A stretch of DNA of 64,000 nt from Microbacterium sp. RURRCA19A. GTDB lineage: Bacteria > Actinomycetota > Actinomycetes > Actinomycetales > Microbacteriaceae. The stretch spans positions 372,001-436,000 of the forward strand of contig NZ_FTNQ01000002.1 of the NCBI RefSeq assembly GCF_900156455.1. The letters are read 5' to 3'. Each line of letters opens with the position of its first letter. Within the stretch, counting starts at the first letter, position 1. Both the position numbers and the translations under genes were made by a program. The notes beneath the pieces were generated by a model that did not search any database, was not told the DNA's origin, and saw only the letters and a list, made by a program, of their open reading frames with translations. Shown in pieces: positions 16,777 through 26,313 of this stretch.

Positions 16777-17643
16777 ATGGACAACAAGGCGGAGGTACGC
16801 GAGTTCCTCACGACCCGCCGTGCGCGCGTCGCCCCCGAGCAGGTCGGGCTGGCGGCGGGCACCCATCGGCGCGTGCCCGGTCTGCGGCGCGCGGAGGTCG
16901 CGATGCTCGCCGACGTGAGCGTCGAGTACTACGCGAAGCTCGAGCGCGGGCACATCGCGGGAGCCTCCGCCGCGGTGCTCGAGTCGCTGTCTCGCGCCCT
17001 GCTGCTGGACGAGACCGAGCGGATGCATCTCCTCGACCTCGCTCGGGCGGCCGATGGCATCCCGACCTCCGGGCGACCGCGGCGACGTTCGAGCGCGACG
17101 GTGACGGCGCGTCCGGGTCTGCAGAGCACCTTGGATGCCATCACCGGCGGGCCCGCGTTCGTCCGCGACCGCCACCAAAACCTCGTCGCGACGAACGCGC
17201 TCGGGGCGGCGTTCTACTCCCCGGTCATCGGCACGAGTGGGCGGGTGCCGAATCTGGCGCGGTTCCAATTCCTCGACCCGGCGGCGCGCGACTTCTACCC
17301 GGATTGGGACCTGTTCGCGCAGATGTGCGTCGGGATCATGCGGGTCGAGGCGGGGCGCGATCCGCACGACCGCACGATGCAGGACCTCGTCGGCGAACTC
17401 ACGACCCGCAGCGAGACCTTCGCCCGCCTGTGGTCGGCGCACGATGTGCGCACCCACGGGACGGGGACCAAGCGGTTCCATCATCCGGTGGTGGGCGAGC
17501 TCACGCTCGCGTACGAAGAACTCGCCGTGACCGCCGACGACGGCATGGCGCTGCTCGTCTACACCGCCGAGCCGGGATCGCCGTCGGCCGAGCGTCTGCA
17601 GATGCTCGCGAGTTGGTCGCTCAGCGAGGCCGGTCGATCATGA
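16777..17643 (+). CDS. XRE-family regulator with MmyB-like ligand-binding domain
   Basis: 288-residue regulator. The N-terminal XRE helix-turn-helix is VPGLRRAEVAMLADVSVEYY followed by ARLERG-type residues (KLERGHIAG). Residues about 105-280 form the MmyB-like ligand-binding PAS-like domain (VRDRHQNLVATNALGAAFYS, then FLDPAARDFYPDWD and VGELTTRSETF). This family often controls adjacent NAD(P)-dependent oxidoreductases. It is divergent from the cupin-ADH operon, with 127 nt between. Its stop overlaps the start of the acetyltransferase (ATGA). Confidence 0.92.
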   Translation: MDNKAEVREFLTTRRARVAPEQVGLAAGTHRRVPGLRRAEVAMLADVSVEYYAKLERGHIAGASAAVLESLSRALLLDETERMHLLDLARAADGIPTSGRPRRRSSATVTARPGLQSTLDAITGGPAFVRDRHQNLVATNALGAAFYSPVIGTSGRVPNLARFQFLDPAARDFYPDWDLFAQMCVGIMRVEAGRDPHDRTMQDLVGELTTRSETFARLWSAHDVRTHGTGTKRFHHPVVGELTLAYEELAVTADDGMALLVYTAEPGSPSAERLQMLASWSLSEAGRS

Positions 17644-18215
17644 CCGTCACCGATCTCCTCGAAGCCCTCGACCGCGGGGACACCATCGCCGGCGGGTCTC
17701 CCCTGCACGACGTCATGCACCGCGCGAGTCAGGAGGCCCTGCGGATCGCCGCCGAGCTGAACTCCGCGTACCGCGAGCCCGACGACGTCCGTGCCCTCCT
17801 CGCGCGGCTGACGGGGCGCGAGGTCGACGAGTCCGTCACGCTCTTCCCGCCCTTCACCAGCGACTTCGGTCGGAACATCCGGCTCGGCAAGCGGGTGTTC
17901 ATCAACTCCGGATGCCGCTTCCAAGACCAGGGCGGCATCACGATCGGCGACGATTGCCTGATCGGCCACAACGTCGTGATTGCGACGCTGCAGCACGGCA
18001 TCCACCCCGCCCGCCGCGCGGATCTGCTGCCGGCGCCGGTGGTCCTCGGACGCAACGTGTGGCTGGGAGCGAACGTCACGGTCCTACCGGGCGTGACGAT
18101 CGGCGACGACGCGGTGGTCGGTGCAGGTTCGGTGGTCACGAAGGACGTTCCGGTGGGCACGATCGCGGTGGGCTCTCCCGCACGGGTGGTGCGCGGCATC
18201 CGCGGTCCGGCATAG
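17640..18215 (+). CDS. Hexapeptide-repeat O-acetyltransferase (maltose/galactoside type)
   Basis: 191-residue left-handed beta-helix acyltransferase. The N-terminal maltose-acetyltransferase-type helical cap (ALRIAAELNSAYREPDDV) is followed by hexapeptide turns (ITIGDDCLIGHNVVIATLQH, where the final His is the likely catalytic base). The C-terminal coils are VWLGANVTVLPGVTIGDDAV and VGAGSVVTKDVP. It acetylates sugars or small hydroxylated compounds using acetyl-CoA. Translationally coupled to the XRE regulator, so expressed with it. Confidence 0.92.
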   Translation: MTVTDLLEALDRGDTIAGGSPLHDVMHRASQEALRIAAELNSAYREPDDVRALLARLTGREVDESVTLFPPFTSDFGRNIRLGKRVFINSGCRFQDQGGITIGDDCLIGHNVVIATLQHGIHPARRADLLPAPVVLGRNVWLGANVTVLPGVTIGDDAVVGAGSVVTKDVPVGTIAVGSPARVVRGIRGPA

Positions 18216-18225
18216 GGGCGTGGGA

Positions 18226-18306
18226 CGCCGAGACCGCGTCCGTTCGCCGAGACCGCATCCGCTGGTCGTCGATTCGATGCGGTTTCGCCGATCGGGTGCG
18301 GTCTCG
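18226..18306. repeat. Cluster of direct and inverted GAGACCGCATCC-type repeats
   Basis: Two direct 17-bp copies (18226-18242 and 18245-18261, one mismatch) are followed by two inverted, slightly diverged copies (18275-18290 and 18293-18306). The array can fold into alternative hairpins. It lies between the acetyltransferase stop and the aldehyde dehydrogenase promoter. Confidence 0.6.
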
Positions 18307-18317
18307 TCCCGCACCCG

Positions 18318-18350
18318 TGCAACCGGATGCAACGTTGCCCGGCGTACCGT
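18318..18350 (+). promoter_or_regulatory. aldehyde dehydrogenase promoter and candidate activator site
   Basis: TGCAAC (18318-18323) is followed 4 nt later by TGCAAC-GTTGC, of which GCAACGTTGC (18329-18338) is a perfect 10-bp palindrome. TACCGT (18345-18350) is a plausible -10 box. The palindrome may bind the GAF regulator encoded at 13.3 kb; that link is inferred. Confidence 0.4.
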
Positions 18351-18407
18351 CGGCGCATCGCCGCCCGAAGCCGTCGCGGCGTCTCATGACCGTCGAAGGA
18401 GACACGC

Positions 18408-19958
<1,551 letters not shown>

Positions 19959-20008
19959 GCCGACGCGCTTGTGGACGGAGCGTCGGGGCGGCGGGTCGCC
20001 GGCGCTCG

Positions 20009-20037
20009 GTGACCCCCGGGTTCGTCCCGGGGGTCAC
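20009..20037 (+). terminator. Hairpin between the aldehyde dehydrogenase and DUF779 genes
   Basis: Perfect 12-bp inverted repeat (20009-20020 with 20026-20037) and a 5-nt TTCGT loop, without a long U-tract. It probably attenuates rather than stops transcription into the DUF779 gene. Confidence 0.7.
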
Positions 20038-20068
20038 ACCCGTTTCCGGATTCGAAGGAGAAGAACGG

Positions 20069-20452
20069 ATGCCAGACCTCTCACGCGTGGATGTGACGGA
20101 TGCCGCGGCCGCGCTGCTGCGCGACCTGACGGCGAAGCACGGCCCGCTGATGTTCCACCAGTCGGGCGGTTGCTGCGACGGCAGCTCTCCCATGTGTTAC
20201 CCGGTGGGGATGTTCCTCACCGGCCCCAGCGACGTGCACCTCGGTGACATCGACGTCGGTCTCGACGACCCGATCGAGGTCTACATGTCGGAGTCGCAGT
20301 TCGAGTACTGGAAGTTCACGCACCTCACGATCGACGTCGTGCCGGGCCGCGGCGCGGGGTTCTCGGTCGAAGGGCCGACGGGGATGCGGTTCCTGATCCG
20401 GTCGCGGATGCTGACGGCGGAGGAGGCGGCGGCGTTTGGGGTGGGAGTGTAG
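20069..20452 (+). CDS. DUF779 protein, aldehyde-dehydrogenase companion
   Basis: 127-residue cytosolic protein. The conserved cysteine-rich core is MFHQSGGCCDGSSPMCYP. The C-terminal part WKFTHLTIDVVPGRGAGFSV and EGPTGMRFLIRSR completes the family. Its exact function is not known to me; the gene family is recurrently found next to this type of aldehyde dehydrogenase, and the cysteines suggest metal binding or a maturation role. GAAGGAG lies 8 nt before the ATG. Confidence 0.9.
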   Translation: MPDLSRVDVTDAAAALLRDLTAKHGPLMFHQSGGCCDGSSPMCYPVGMFLTGPSDVHLGDIDVGLDDPIEVYMSESQFEYWKFTHLTIDVVPGRGAGFSVEGPTGMRFLIRSRMLTAEEAAAFGVGV

Positions 20453-20644
20453 GCGGGAGGGGGTCGATGACCTCACGATTCTCAGTTGTACGCGCTGGGT
20501 TCGTGGGTGCCAGTTGGCCTTAGCTTGCCGCGTGATTCCGCGGACGTCCTGCTCATTCGTGATGGCTGATTCTCGATGGTCTGAAACGAGTCCCGGCCCG
20601 GGACCGGCCCCCAGCTATCCGCAGTGTAATTCGCGAACGCAGAT

Positions 20645-22081
20645 CTACTTCCAGGGCCGGTTCCACGCGCGGGTGAGGGCGTCGTGGAGCATGAATCCGT
20701 GGCGTGTGGTGAAGCCGGCCCCGCCGACGCGCCGGTAAACGAAATCTGTGTATGACCCGTTGCGGATGCCAATGCCGCCGATCTCGAACATCTGCTTGAG
20801 GAGTTGCTTGACCTCGGTCTCATCGAGTTCGCCCTTCACCTCGGCGCAGACGTACTCGAAAGTAAAGAATCGACTGGGAGAGGTGCGCAGCGCGTCTTTG
20901 AATGCCCCCAAATGTCTCGCCCTGTTCTCGTCCAAGACGCCAGCGAGATTGTCGAAAATCTCTCCGACAAAGTACTCCTCGGAGTACGACCGCACTGCCG
21001 CCTTTGCATTCTCTTCGGGGATCTTTCCGTTTCCCCTGTAGGCTTTCTACAGATGCCTCATCAGAGCGACCGCGTCGCGGGGGAGGAGCCGCGTATGATC
21101 AAGCAGATACTCGGGAAGCTCCATGTGTGGACCGACCGCAACGCTCTTCGACAGGTACTGTCCGACGATGCTCGTGACCGCTGGTGCTCCAACCTGCGCT
21201 TTGTGGGTCAACAGCTTCCAAAGGTGGTTCTTGGATCCGATTCCGTTGGCGTGCCAGTCAAGGTAAACCGCATGGGACTTGAGCCGATTTATCTCGGGGC
21301 CAGGAAGCACGTCGAAAACGTCTGATCTTGCGGCGATGACGATCGAGGCTGGGAGCCCGAGCTCCTTCAAGAAGCGGTTCAGGCTCAAGCCCGCCTGCAT
21401 GAGGCCGGCGAGGGATGTCCATTCGTCCTTCTGCTCGAAGAAAAACGAGTCCAACCCGTCCAGCGCGACCACATGCTTGCTGTCCGTTGAGCACCACCCA
21501 ATCATTCTCTTGAGATAGGTGTTTGCTTCAAGTGGAGTGATGGTGGACGTGTCAACTCGTGTTTCGGTAGCGAAGATCTTTAGGTCCAATTTGAACGTGG
21601 AACTCGACCAAACTGCGACTGAAGCCGACCAATCGGATGCAAGCAAGCCGCGCGCTCGCAGATTCTTCACGATCGCGTAAAACTTGGCATCTACCTTTAT
21701 TCCTTCGTCCGCTGCGAGGGATTCGACGAGCCTGAGAAGGAGCACGAACTCCCACGCAGCTTGGTTGCGAGAACCTCCGGGAGACTGCCCCATAGGGATG
21801 TTGGTCATGTCGTTCACTGGGAACCCGGCAAGGTTCCAACCAGTGTAGAAACGGTTCCAATGCCCGGCCCAGCGAAGCCGCAAATGTTCAAGTACAGCAG
21901 ACTTTCCGGAACCTTTCGGTCCGAGAATGAGCCAGGTCCGCCCGTCCAAGACGTGCTGCACGGCTTGGTTGTAGTCGTAATATCCCTGCAGAAGCAGATC
22001 CGGCATTTCCAGGGCTTCAAGTGCGGCGTCTAGCTCACCGAAGTTGAGCAACTCGAATTTGGGAAGCGCGGCGTTACTCAT
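20645..22081 (-). pseudogene. Sll1717-type P-loop ATPase interrupted by an in-frame TAG
   Basis: One continuous reading frame from ATG 22081 to the stop at 20645, broken by a single TAG at 21049-21047. The N-terminal part (344 residues) has Walker A LGPKGSGKSAVLEHL and a Walker-B-like VVALDGLDSFFF. It resembles the Sll1717/KAP-like P-loop ATPases common in defence islands. After the stop the same frame resumes with KAYRGNGKIPEENAKAAVRS and a C-terminal winged-helix-like region (RRVGGAGFTTRHGF). A CAG-to-TAG change fits. GTG 20995 would allow reinitiation of the last 116 residues. Readthrough or sequencing error are alternatives. TAGACT at 22105-22100 on the minus strand is its likely promoter. 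Confidence 0.75.
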
Positions 22082-22099
22082 GCGCTGAGCTTACACACC

Positions 22100-22105
22100 A
22101 GTCTA
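22100..22105 (-). promoter_or_regulatory. -10 box TAGACT of the Sll1717-type ATPase
   Basis: TAGACT on the minus strand about 18 nt upstream of the ATG at 22081, in the 114-nt gap after the ABC-3C ATPase. It suggests separate transcription from the ABC-3C operon. Confidence 0.45.
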
Positions 22106-22195
22106 AAAGATGCGCGGTACTTTCGGACGTGGTAGTCATCGGTGGTTGCCGAGTCTGCGCCGCATGAGACGAGCCCCCGGTCGGGATCGCCCCAC

Positions 22196-24061
22196 CTAGC
22201 TCGGCCCGGAGGTGAGAGCTTTCGGAGGGCTGCTTAGGGGGAAGTATCCGTAACGCCCGAACACAGACTTGGTGAACACCACATCGGTCGCCCCAACAGG
22301 GACCCCTTCCGGAGGGTCCGTGTTCTCCATGACGATGACCTGCACACCGACGGAGCTCTGGAGAGAATCATAGAAGCGCGATGCCAGGTCGGACGGCATC
22401 GAGTCAGCCTGCTCTGAAGTGGGGTCGAGCTCGTCCGGTGGTCGGTATGTAACCAGCGGGGAGTCGATAACCACGAAGCCTGGATGAGGGAGCCCATTGT
22501 TGACGCAGTACTGCCCTAGCGCCACCGTGAAAGCGGCGTGAAGAATTGCGCGTACGCCCTTGCCGTGCGCAGCCCGGGCCTGTCCACCGGCGATCACATC
22601 TTGATCAGCGCGGTCGTATCGCACGCTCGCGCTGTCGGGGAATCCCCACTTTTCAAGCAAGTCGGACATCTCGCGCGAGAACGCGTCGAGGAGCGTATAG
22701 CTGATCGAGCCAGCTGCGATTGCTACCTCCTTGGCGTTGTCAGCCATCACAGCTGTCAGCGCCTGACGCAGTTCCTCGAGTTGTTCGTAAAGCGCTAGTC
22801 CCTTCTCGACAGTCGCCTTGGCCTTCGTCAACTCCTGGAGCGTGGTCTTGCTGGGTTGAAGCTCCTCGTCGACGCCTGCGAGTTCCGATTCGAGTTTGCC
22901 AAGCGCGGCCTTGCCCGCCGCATGCTCTTCCCGAATGGTCTCGATCTCGGTATCGAGATCATTGAGAGTGGCTGACAAATCGACCCTGAGCGACCTCGTT
23001 TTCTCGATCTCAGCCGAGATGGATTCTGCAGCGTCGGCTCCTTCCGAGTGTTGCTCTCGGGCATGTTCCCCGCTGAGCGGCGAACCGCAGTACGTGCACA
23101 CACCTGTTCCGAAGAAGCCAAGTAGGTCGCCTGCTTCAGAGATCATCTCGAGTCGCGCGAGATCCGATGCGTACTGAGTTTCAAGGAGCGCTAGACGTGA
23201 TCGCAGAGCATTCACTTCCACGAAACGCCTTCGCAGCGAGATCTGCGAACCCTGGGCCTCCGACACTTTCTGCGCGGCTTCGGACTGCTTGTGGACTACA
23301 GCGCTTAGCGCGCCGGAGTGCGTATCTATTGAGGTGTTCAGTCGCGCGAGTTGGTCGAGGAGTTCGGGCCGATCAGCTGTCGTGTCAAGCCTCAACTCCA
23401 GGGAGGCAATGAGCGACTCGATGACCTCTGCCTTTGCTGCGCGCGTCCGCGTCCTTTCAGTCGTAGACAAGATCGGCTGCAACGCGGAGTCGTCCTCTCC
23501 TGACAGCATCAACTTGAAAGCAGAAACTTCCTTTGTTCCTGTTGTGTAGCTGCCCGTCAGCACAGGAGATATCTCGGACTGCATCTGGGTCTCATCTACG
23601 ACCGTCAGGTGCGCGAGGTTCCGGAAGCTAAGCGAGTCGGTTTCGTTTCGGGCATTCTTGCGGATGCGCCTATCGTCGAGGCCTATCTCACCAAGCAGAA
23701 AACGCGAGAGGTTGTCTTCCGACGTCGCACTATGTTTCGATGCCAGCGTGAAGTCGGGGGGTGCAACTGTCCTCTCCGAGAGAAGTTCTTCGTACACGCC
23801 GATCCGACCGCCGCTGGTCGCTCGAACGAGTGTGAACACCTCGCCGGACCCGGCACGGACGCCTAGCTGAACTCTGTCGTAGCCCTCGCGTTCCGGAACG
23901 TCCTTCAAGGATGACCCGCCAAGCGCGAAGTCGATCGCGTCAACGATGAAGGACTTCCCGGTATCTGAGGGTCCGCGGACGAGCGTGAGATTCGGCCCGA
24001 AATGGACGGTCGCATCCGGGACGTTCTGCCCAGTCATCGTGATGTGCGTGATCGTGATCAT
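22196..24061 (-). CDS. ABC-3C system SMC/Rad50-like ABC ATPase
   Basis: 621-residue ATPase. Walker A GPSDTGKS lies at residues 30-37 in a Rad50-like N-lobe (VHFGPNLTLVRGPSDTGKS). Two long coiled-coil stretches flank a zinc-hook-like motif GVCTYCGSPLSG near residue 320. The C-lobe carries a Walker-B-like FVVIDSPLVTYRPP and the closing IVMENTD. Proteins of this architecture are the motor/sensor of ABC-three-component conflict systems. The ATG begins 3 nt after the middle-component stop, so the two are co-translated. The frame is intact, unlike the effector. Action against phage or plasmid DNA is inferred from the family. Confidence 0.82.
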   Translation of the reverse strand: MITITHITMTGQNVPDATVHFGPNLTLVRGPSDTGKSFIVDAIDFALGGSSLKDVPEREGYDRVQLGVRAGSGEVFTLVRATSGGRIGVYEELLSERTVAPPDFTLASKHSATSEDNLSRFLLGEIGLDDRRIRKNARNETDSLSFRNLAHLTVVDETQMQSEISPVLTGSYTTGTKEVSAFKLMLSGEDDSALQPILSTTERTRTRAAKAEVIESLIASLELRLDTTADRPELLDQLARLNTSIDTHSGALSAVVHKQSEAAQKVSEAQGSQISLRRRFVEVNALRSRLALLETQYASDLARLEMISEAGDLLGFFGTGVCTYCGSPLSGEHAREQHSEGADAAESISAEIEKTRSLRVDLSATLNDLDTEIETIREEHAAGKAALGKLESELAGVDEELQPSKTTLQELTKAKATVEKGLALYEQLEELRQALTAVMADNAKEVAIAAGSISYTLLDAFSREMSDLLEKWGFPDSASVRYDRADQDVIAGGQARAAHGKGVRAILHAAFTVALGQYCVNNGLPHPGFVVIDSPLVTYRPPDELDPTSEQADSMPSDLASRFYDSLQSSVGVQVIVMENTDPPEGVPVGATDVVFTKSVFGRYGYFPLSSPPKALTSGPS

Positions 24062-24064
24062 CTA

Positions 24065-24541
24065 CTAGATTCCGGGTCCGTGGTCGTCATTTAACTGGAA
24101 CTCTTCGGCCCGGTGGCCGAAGACCTCGCTCATCTGCTGGCGTATGTTCTGATCGCTCAATTGACCGAGCGACTTGGATACCCAGGAAGCTCGATCCGTC
24201 AGCTTGAGGATGTACGGGGAGGTGAGCAGATCGATGAAACCGGGTGCACGCTCAGACGCAACGAGTGCGATGCCCGCGCTGTCGGCGACTACTTCGGCGA
24301 GTCCCACGCGGCAAGCGAGTTCAGCTCCAGCAGAAATTACAGTGCGTTTCATCCCGAGCTCCCCGCTTCTCAGTGGGAGCGCTGGGTGGATACTGGGAGG
24401 GCCGCCGAGGTCTCCGCTATGCAGGAGTGCGTGATCCAGGAGCACAAGCCTTCCGATGTCCAGCCCGCGCGGGAACACGGATGCGAGAAGCACACTGACT
24501 CGCAGCCCGACCTCGAGTTGACCGTTCAGGTGAGAGGTCAT
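24065..24541 (-). CDS. ABC-3C system middle component (MC2-type)
   Basis: 158-residue protein with the block order that I associate with ABC-3C middle component 2: RVSVLLASVFPRGLDIGRLV, LLDHALLHSGDLGGPPSIHP, ALPLRSGELGMKRTVISAG, then a hydrophobic AGIALVASERAPGFIDLL and a C-terminal helix ending in DDHGPGI. The role is probably to bridge the effector and the ABC ATPase. Its ATG overlaps the effector stop (ATGA), and the ATPase starts 3 nt after its own stop, so all three form one translationally coupled unit. Confidence 0.8.
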   Translation of the reverse strand: MTSHLNGQLEVGLRVSVLLASVFPRGLDIGRLVLLDHALLHSGDLGGPPSIHPALPLRSGELGMKRTVISAGAELACRVGLAEVVADSAGIALVASERAPGFIDLLTSPYILKLTDRASWVSKSLGQLSDQNIRQQMSEVFGHRAEEFQLNDDHGPGI

Positions 24542-25628
24542 TTCTTACTCACCCACGTGAGTCGGTCGTCGTTCGCCAATTGATGGCAAAGTCCCTTGCG
24601 ATCTTCCAGTCCGGTTACCGACACCAAGCGGTGGGAGTCGAGCTGCAGTTGAGTCGAGTGTGTCAGGACGGCCGTCAGTCGATCACGCCCAGAGGCATGT
24701 GAAACCTCCGCTATCTCTACGACTCCGGCATGGACATCGTCTAGAAGCGACTCGAAGGTACCGGGCGGGACCGAGTCTCGTGCATACACGCGTAGGGCCT
24801 CTGCGCTGTAGAAGGCTTGGCGTTGGCGTCGGAAGTGTGGTCCATGAACTGCGTCGCTCGCGATGCTCTGGGCGGACAACGTGCTTTCAGCTTCGGACTC
24901 GGAATAGACCTCGAGCAACTGGGCGATGTAGCGCGTTTCGTGGGGCTCAAGGTCGACCGGTGGTTGGTCGGGAGCGCCACGGGCGGGCAGCGAGGTGCCG
25001 AAACGGAAAGCGTGGTAATTGGTGCGCGCGTGTCCGTCGATCAGTTCGATCAACTGAACTCCGAGGAACATCTTGAAGTCCGTTTGCTCAGCCGCCGCCC
25101 GGATCGCGGCCACGTCCTCGGCGGTCAACTCTCGAGTCGCTGGCGACCCATCATCGAGGGTGGCGAGCACCTTCTCTTTCAGTTCGGACGGGTGGCTCAG
25201 TAACCGATTGAGGGTCGGGCCGCACCCCTTGGGCGCCACGAACGAATATCGCCGTGGCATCGTGTAGTCGCCGCGGACAACGTGCCCGAACACCTTGATG
25301 ATCTCCGGGATGGCCGTCGACGGTGTGAGCGGGTCGGCGTAGTGCTTAGCTTGGTAGCAGTCCCACTCTCCCTCGAACCCGCGGTCCGTCAGCAGGCCTG
25401 CGACGTCGATCCCCTGATCCCCCCCCCGCCACCGATGCGTTTTACCTGAACGTAGGCGTCCGAGAGTGCCGTGGTCCACTCGAGAATGAACTCTTCCCAA
25501 TCGCTTGGCGAATAGAAGTAGACCCTCTGTGCGGGCGGAACCGGAGATCCTGCGCCCGCGCCGAGAAGTTCAGCGCTCGGGTGCGCAAGGTCCAGCAGGG
25601 CTGAGCGGGGTGGGGTCTCGCCAACCAA
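24538..25628 (-). pseudogene. ABC-3C effector with Mrr/PD-(D/E)xK-like domain, frameshifted at a G9 tract
   Basis: The N-terminal part starts at TTG 25628 (GAGGAGGA 4 nt upstream) and reads YSPSDWEEFILEWTTAL, AYVQVKRIGGGG. The frame then shifts at nine consecutive G on the minus strand (25427-25419). The other frame continues DQGIDVAGLLTDRGFEGEWD, CYQAKHY, and runs 290 more residues to the stop. GIDVAG plus QAKHY looks like the catalytic core of a Mrr-like nuclease (D and QxK). The C-terminal two thirds would be the ABC-3C-specific domain. Ten or seven G would restore one frame of about 360 residues. Phase variation, true decay or a homopolymer sequencing error are all possible. Confidence 0.7.
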
Positions 25629-25648
25629 TGGTCCTCCTCGACGTCATC

Positions 25649-26029
25649 TCAAACGATGTCGGGGTCGAATCGCATGAGTCGTGCCTTGATCGTATCTAGA
25701 AGGTTCTCAACGCTCCCGCCGGCCCTCGAGCCCGACCTCCGGGGCTACATCGAGTGCAAAGTTCGAAAGCACGGCGGCAGAAGTTCCGATCACTTTGGTC
25801 AGCTGCACCGGGTTGGACTGAGGCCGGTGTGTGTCGCCAAATCACAGACATAGATCCACGCGGGCGGTCGTTCATCGAATGGCGCACCCAGTAGTCGCCA
25901 TGTGCCGTCGTCGAGAGGAATCAGCTCGAGTTTCCCGAGAAATCTCTGCCGGCTATCCCAGACGGCCTTTGGGGTGGCCAAGACGCAGCCCGTGGACTTT
26001 CCATGAGCCCCGATCTGAAACTTGAACAT
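25649..26029 (-). pseudogene. Degraded unknown gene heading the ABC-3C cassette
   Basis: ATG 26029 opens 76 residues (FKFQIGAHGKSTGCVLATPK, then RWLLGAPFDE-type text RLLGAPFDERPPAWIYVCDL) before a stop. A sensible continuation lies in a second frame (NPVQLTKVIGTSAAVLSNFA, LDVAPEVGLEGRR) and then a third (SVENLLDTIKARLMRFDPDIV-like ending), stopping at 25649. That implies two small indels, near 25810 and 25710. The rebuilt protein is about 125 residues and ends 20 nt before the effector start, with the effector ribosome-binding site in the gap. I do not recognise the family. It looks like a fourth cistron of the cassette. Confidence 0.5.
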
Positions 26030-26145
26030 CTGATCTCGCTCATGCGTTTCCGCCGTTCACCGCTCGTGGGGGTTTCTTGCCCCGGAAGTCGGATTCGTAC
26101 AGGTCTGGCAGCGACAGGTCAGGGAGTTAGGGTGAGCGTAGAGCA

Positions 26146-26165
26146 ATAACATGTATGCATGTTAT
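26146..26165. promoter_or_regulatory. 20-bp palindrome at the right edge of the island
   Basis: Perfect inverted repeat with arms ATAACATG and CATGTTAT around TATG. It is AT-rich against the surrounding sequence and overlaps the start of a small ORF (ATG 26164). It has the form of a dimeric repressor operator. No recognisable regulator is adjacent. Confidence 0.45.
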
Positions 26166-26313
26166 GGTGCCTCACGTGATGAAGATGGAGGGCATCCAGG
26201 TGAAGATCCAACCCAAACGGCGTCTAGACATGCGCATCGCGACTCGCCGTGCACGCAACATGTACCCCGAGCTCTCCACCCGGAACGGGTTCACGGCCCG
26301 ATGCGTGCGATAG
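26164..26313 (+). CDS. Small basic ORF, uncertain
   Basis: 49 codons from ATG 26164 (or ATG 26179). It encodes a strongly basic peptide (VKIQPKRRLDMRIATRRARN) with no signal peptide. It begins inside the 20-bp palindrome and overlaps the next start by 13 nt. The basic composition could suit a DNA-binding or antitoxin-like peptide, but no fold is recognisable and chance is possible. Confidence 0.25.
   Translation: MVPHVMKMEGIQVKIQPKRRLDMRIATRRARNMYPELSTRNGFTARCVR

Larger units (their letters stand above)
20476..26150. other. Lower-GC defence island (ABC-3C system plus Sll1717-type ATPase)
   Basis: From just after DUF779 to just before the small ORFs at 26.2 kb the base composition is visibly less GC-rich, third positions are less biased, and GGATGCC words become scarce. 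All five genes lie on the minus strand: an unknown gene, nuclease-like effector, ABC-3C middle component, SMC-like ABC ATPase, and Sll1717-type ATPase. No integrase, tRNA or clear direct repeat marks the edges. The 192-nt left edge (20453-20644) holds only a 15-bp palindrome at 20590-20604. Acquisition by transfer is inferred from composition and content. Confidence 0.75.

Noticed and set aside
20590..20604. 15-bp GTCCCGG-C-CCGGGAC palindrome as an attachment site
   Set aside because: No matching copy was seen at the right edge of the island, and GC-rich dyads are frequent in this genome.
24538..25500. Effector gene as a complete ORF starting at 25500
   Set aside because: The first 30 residues of that reading (Arg/Gly-rich) are out of frame with the clear N-terminal domain upstream; the real gene begins at 25628 and is frameshifted.
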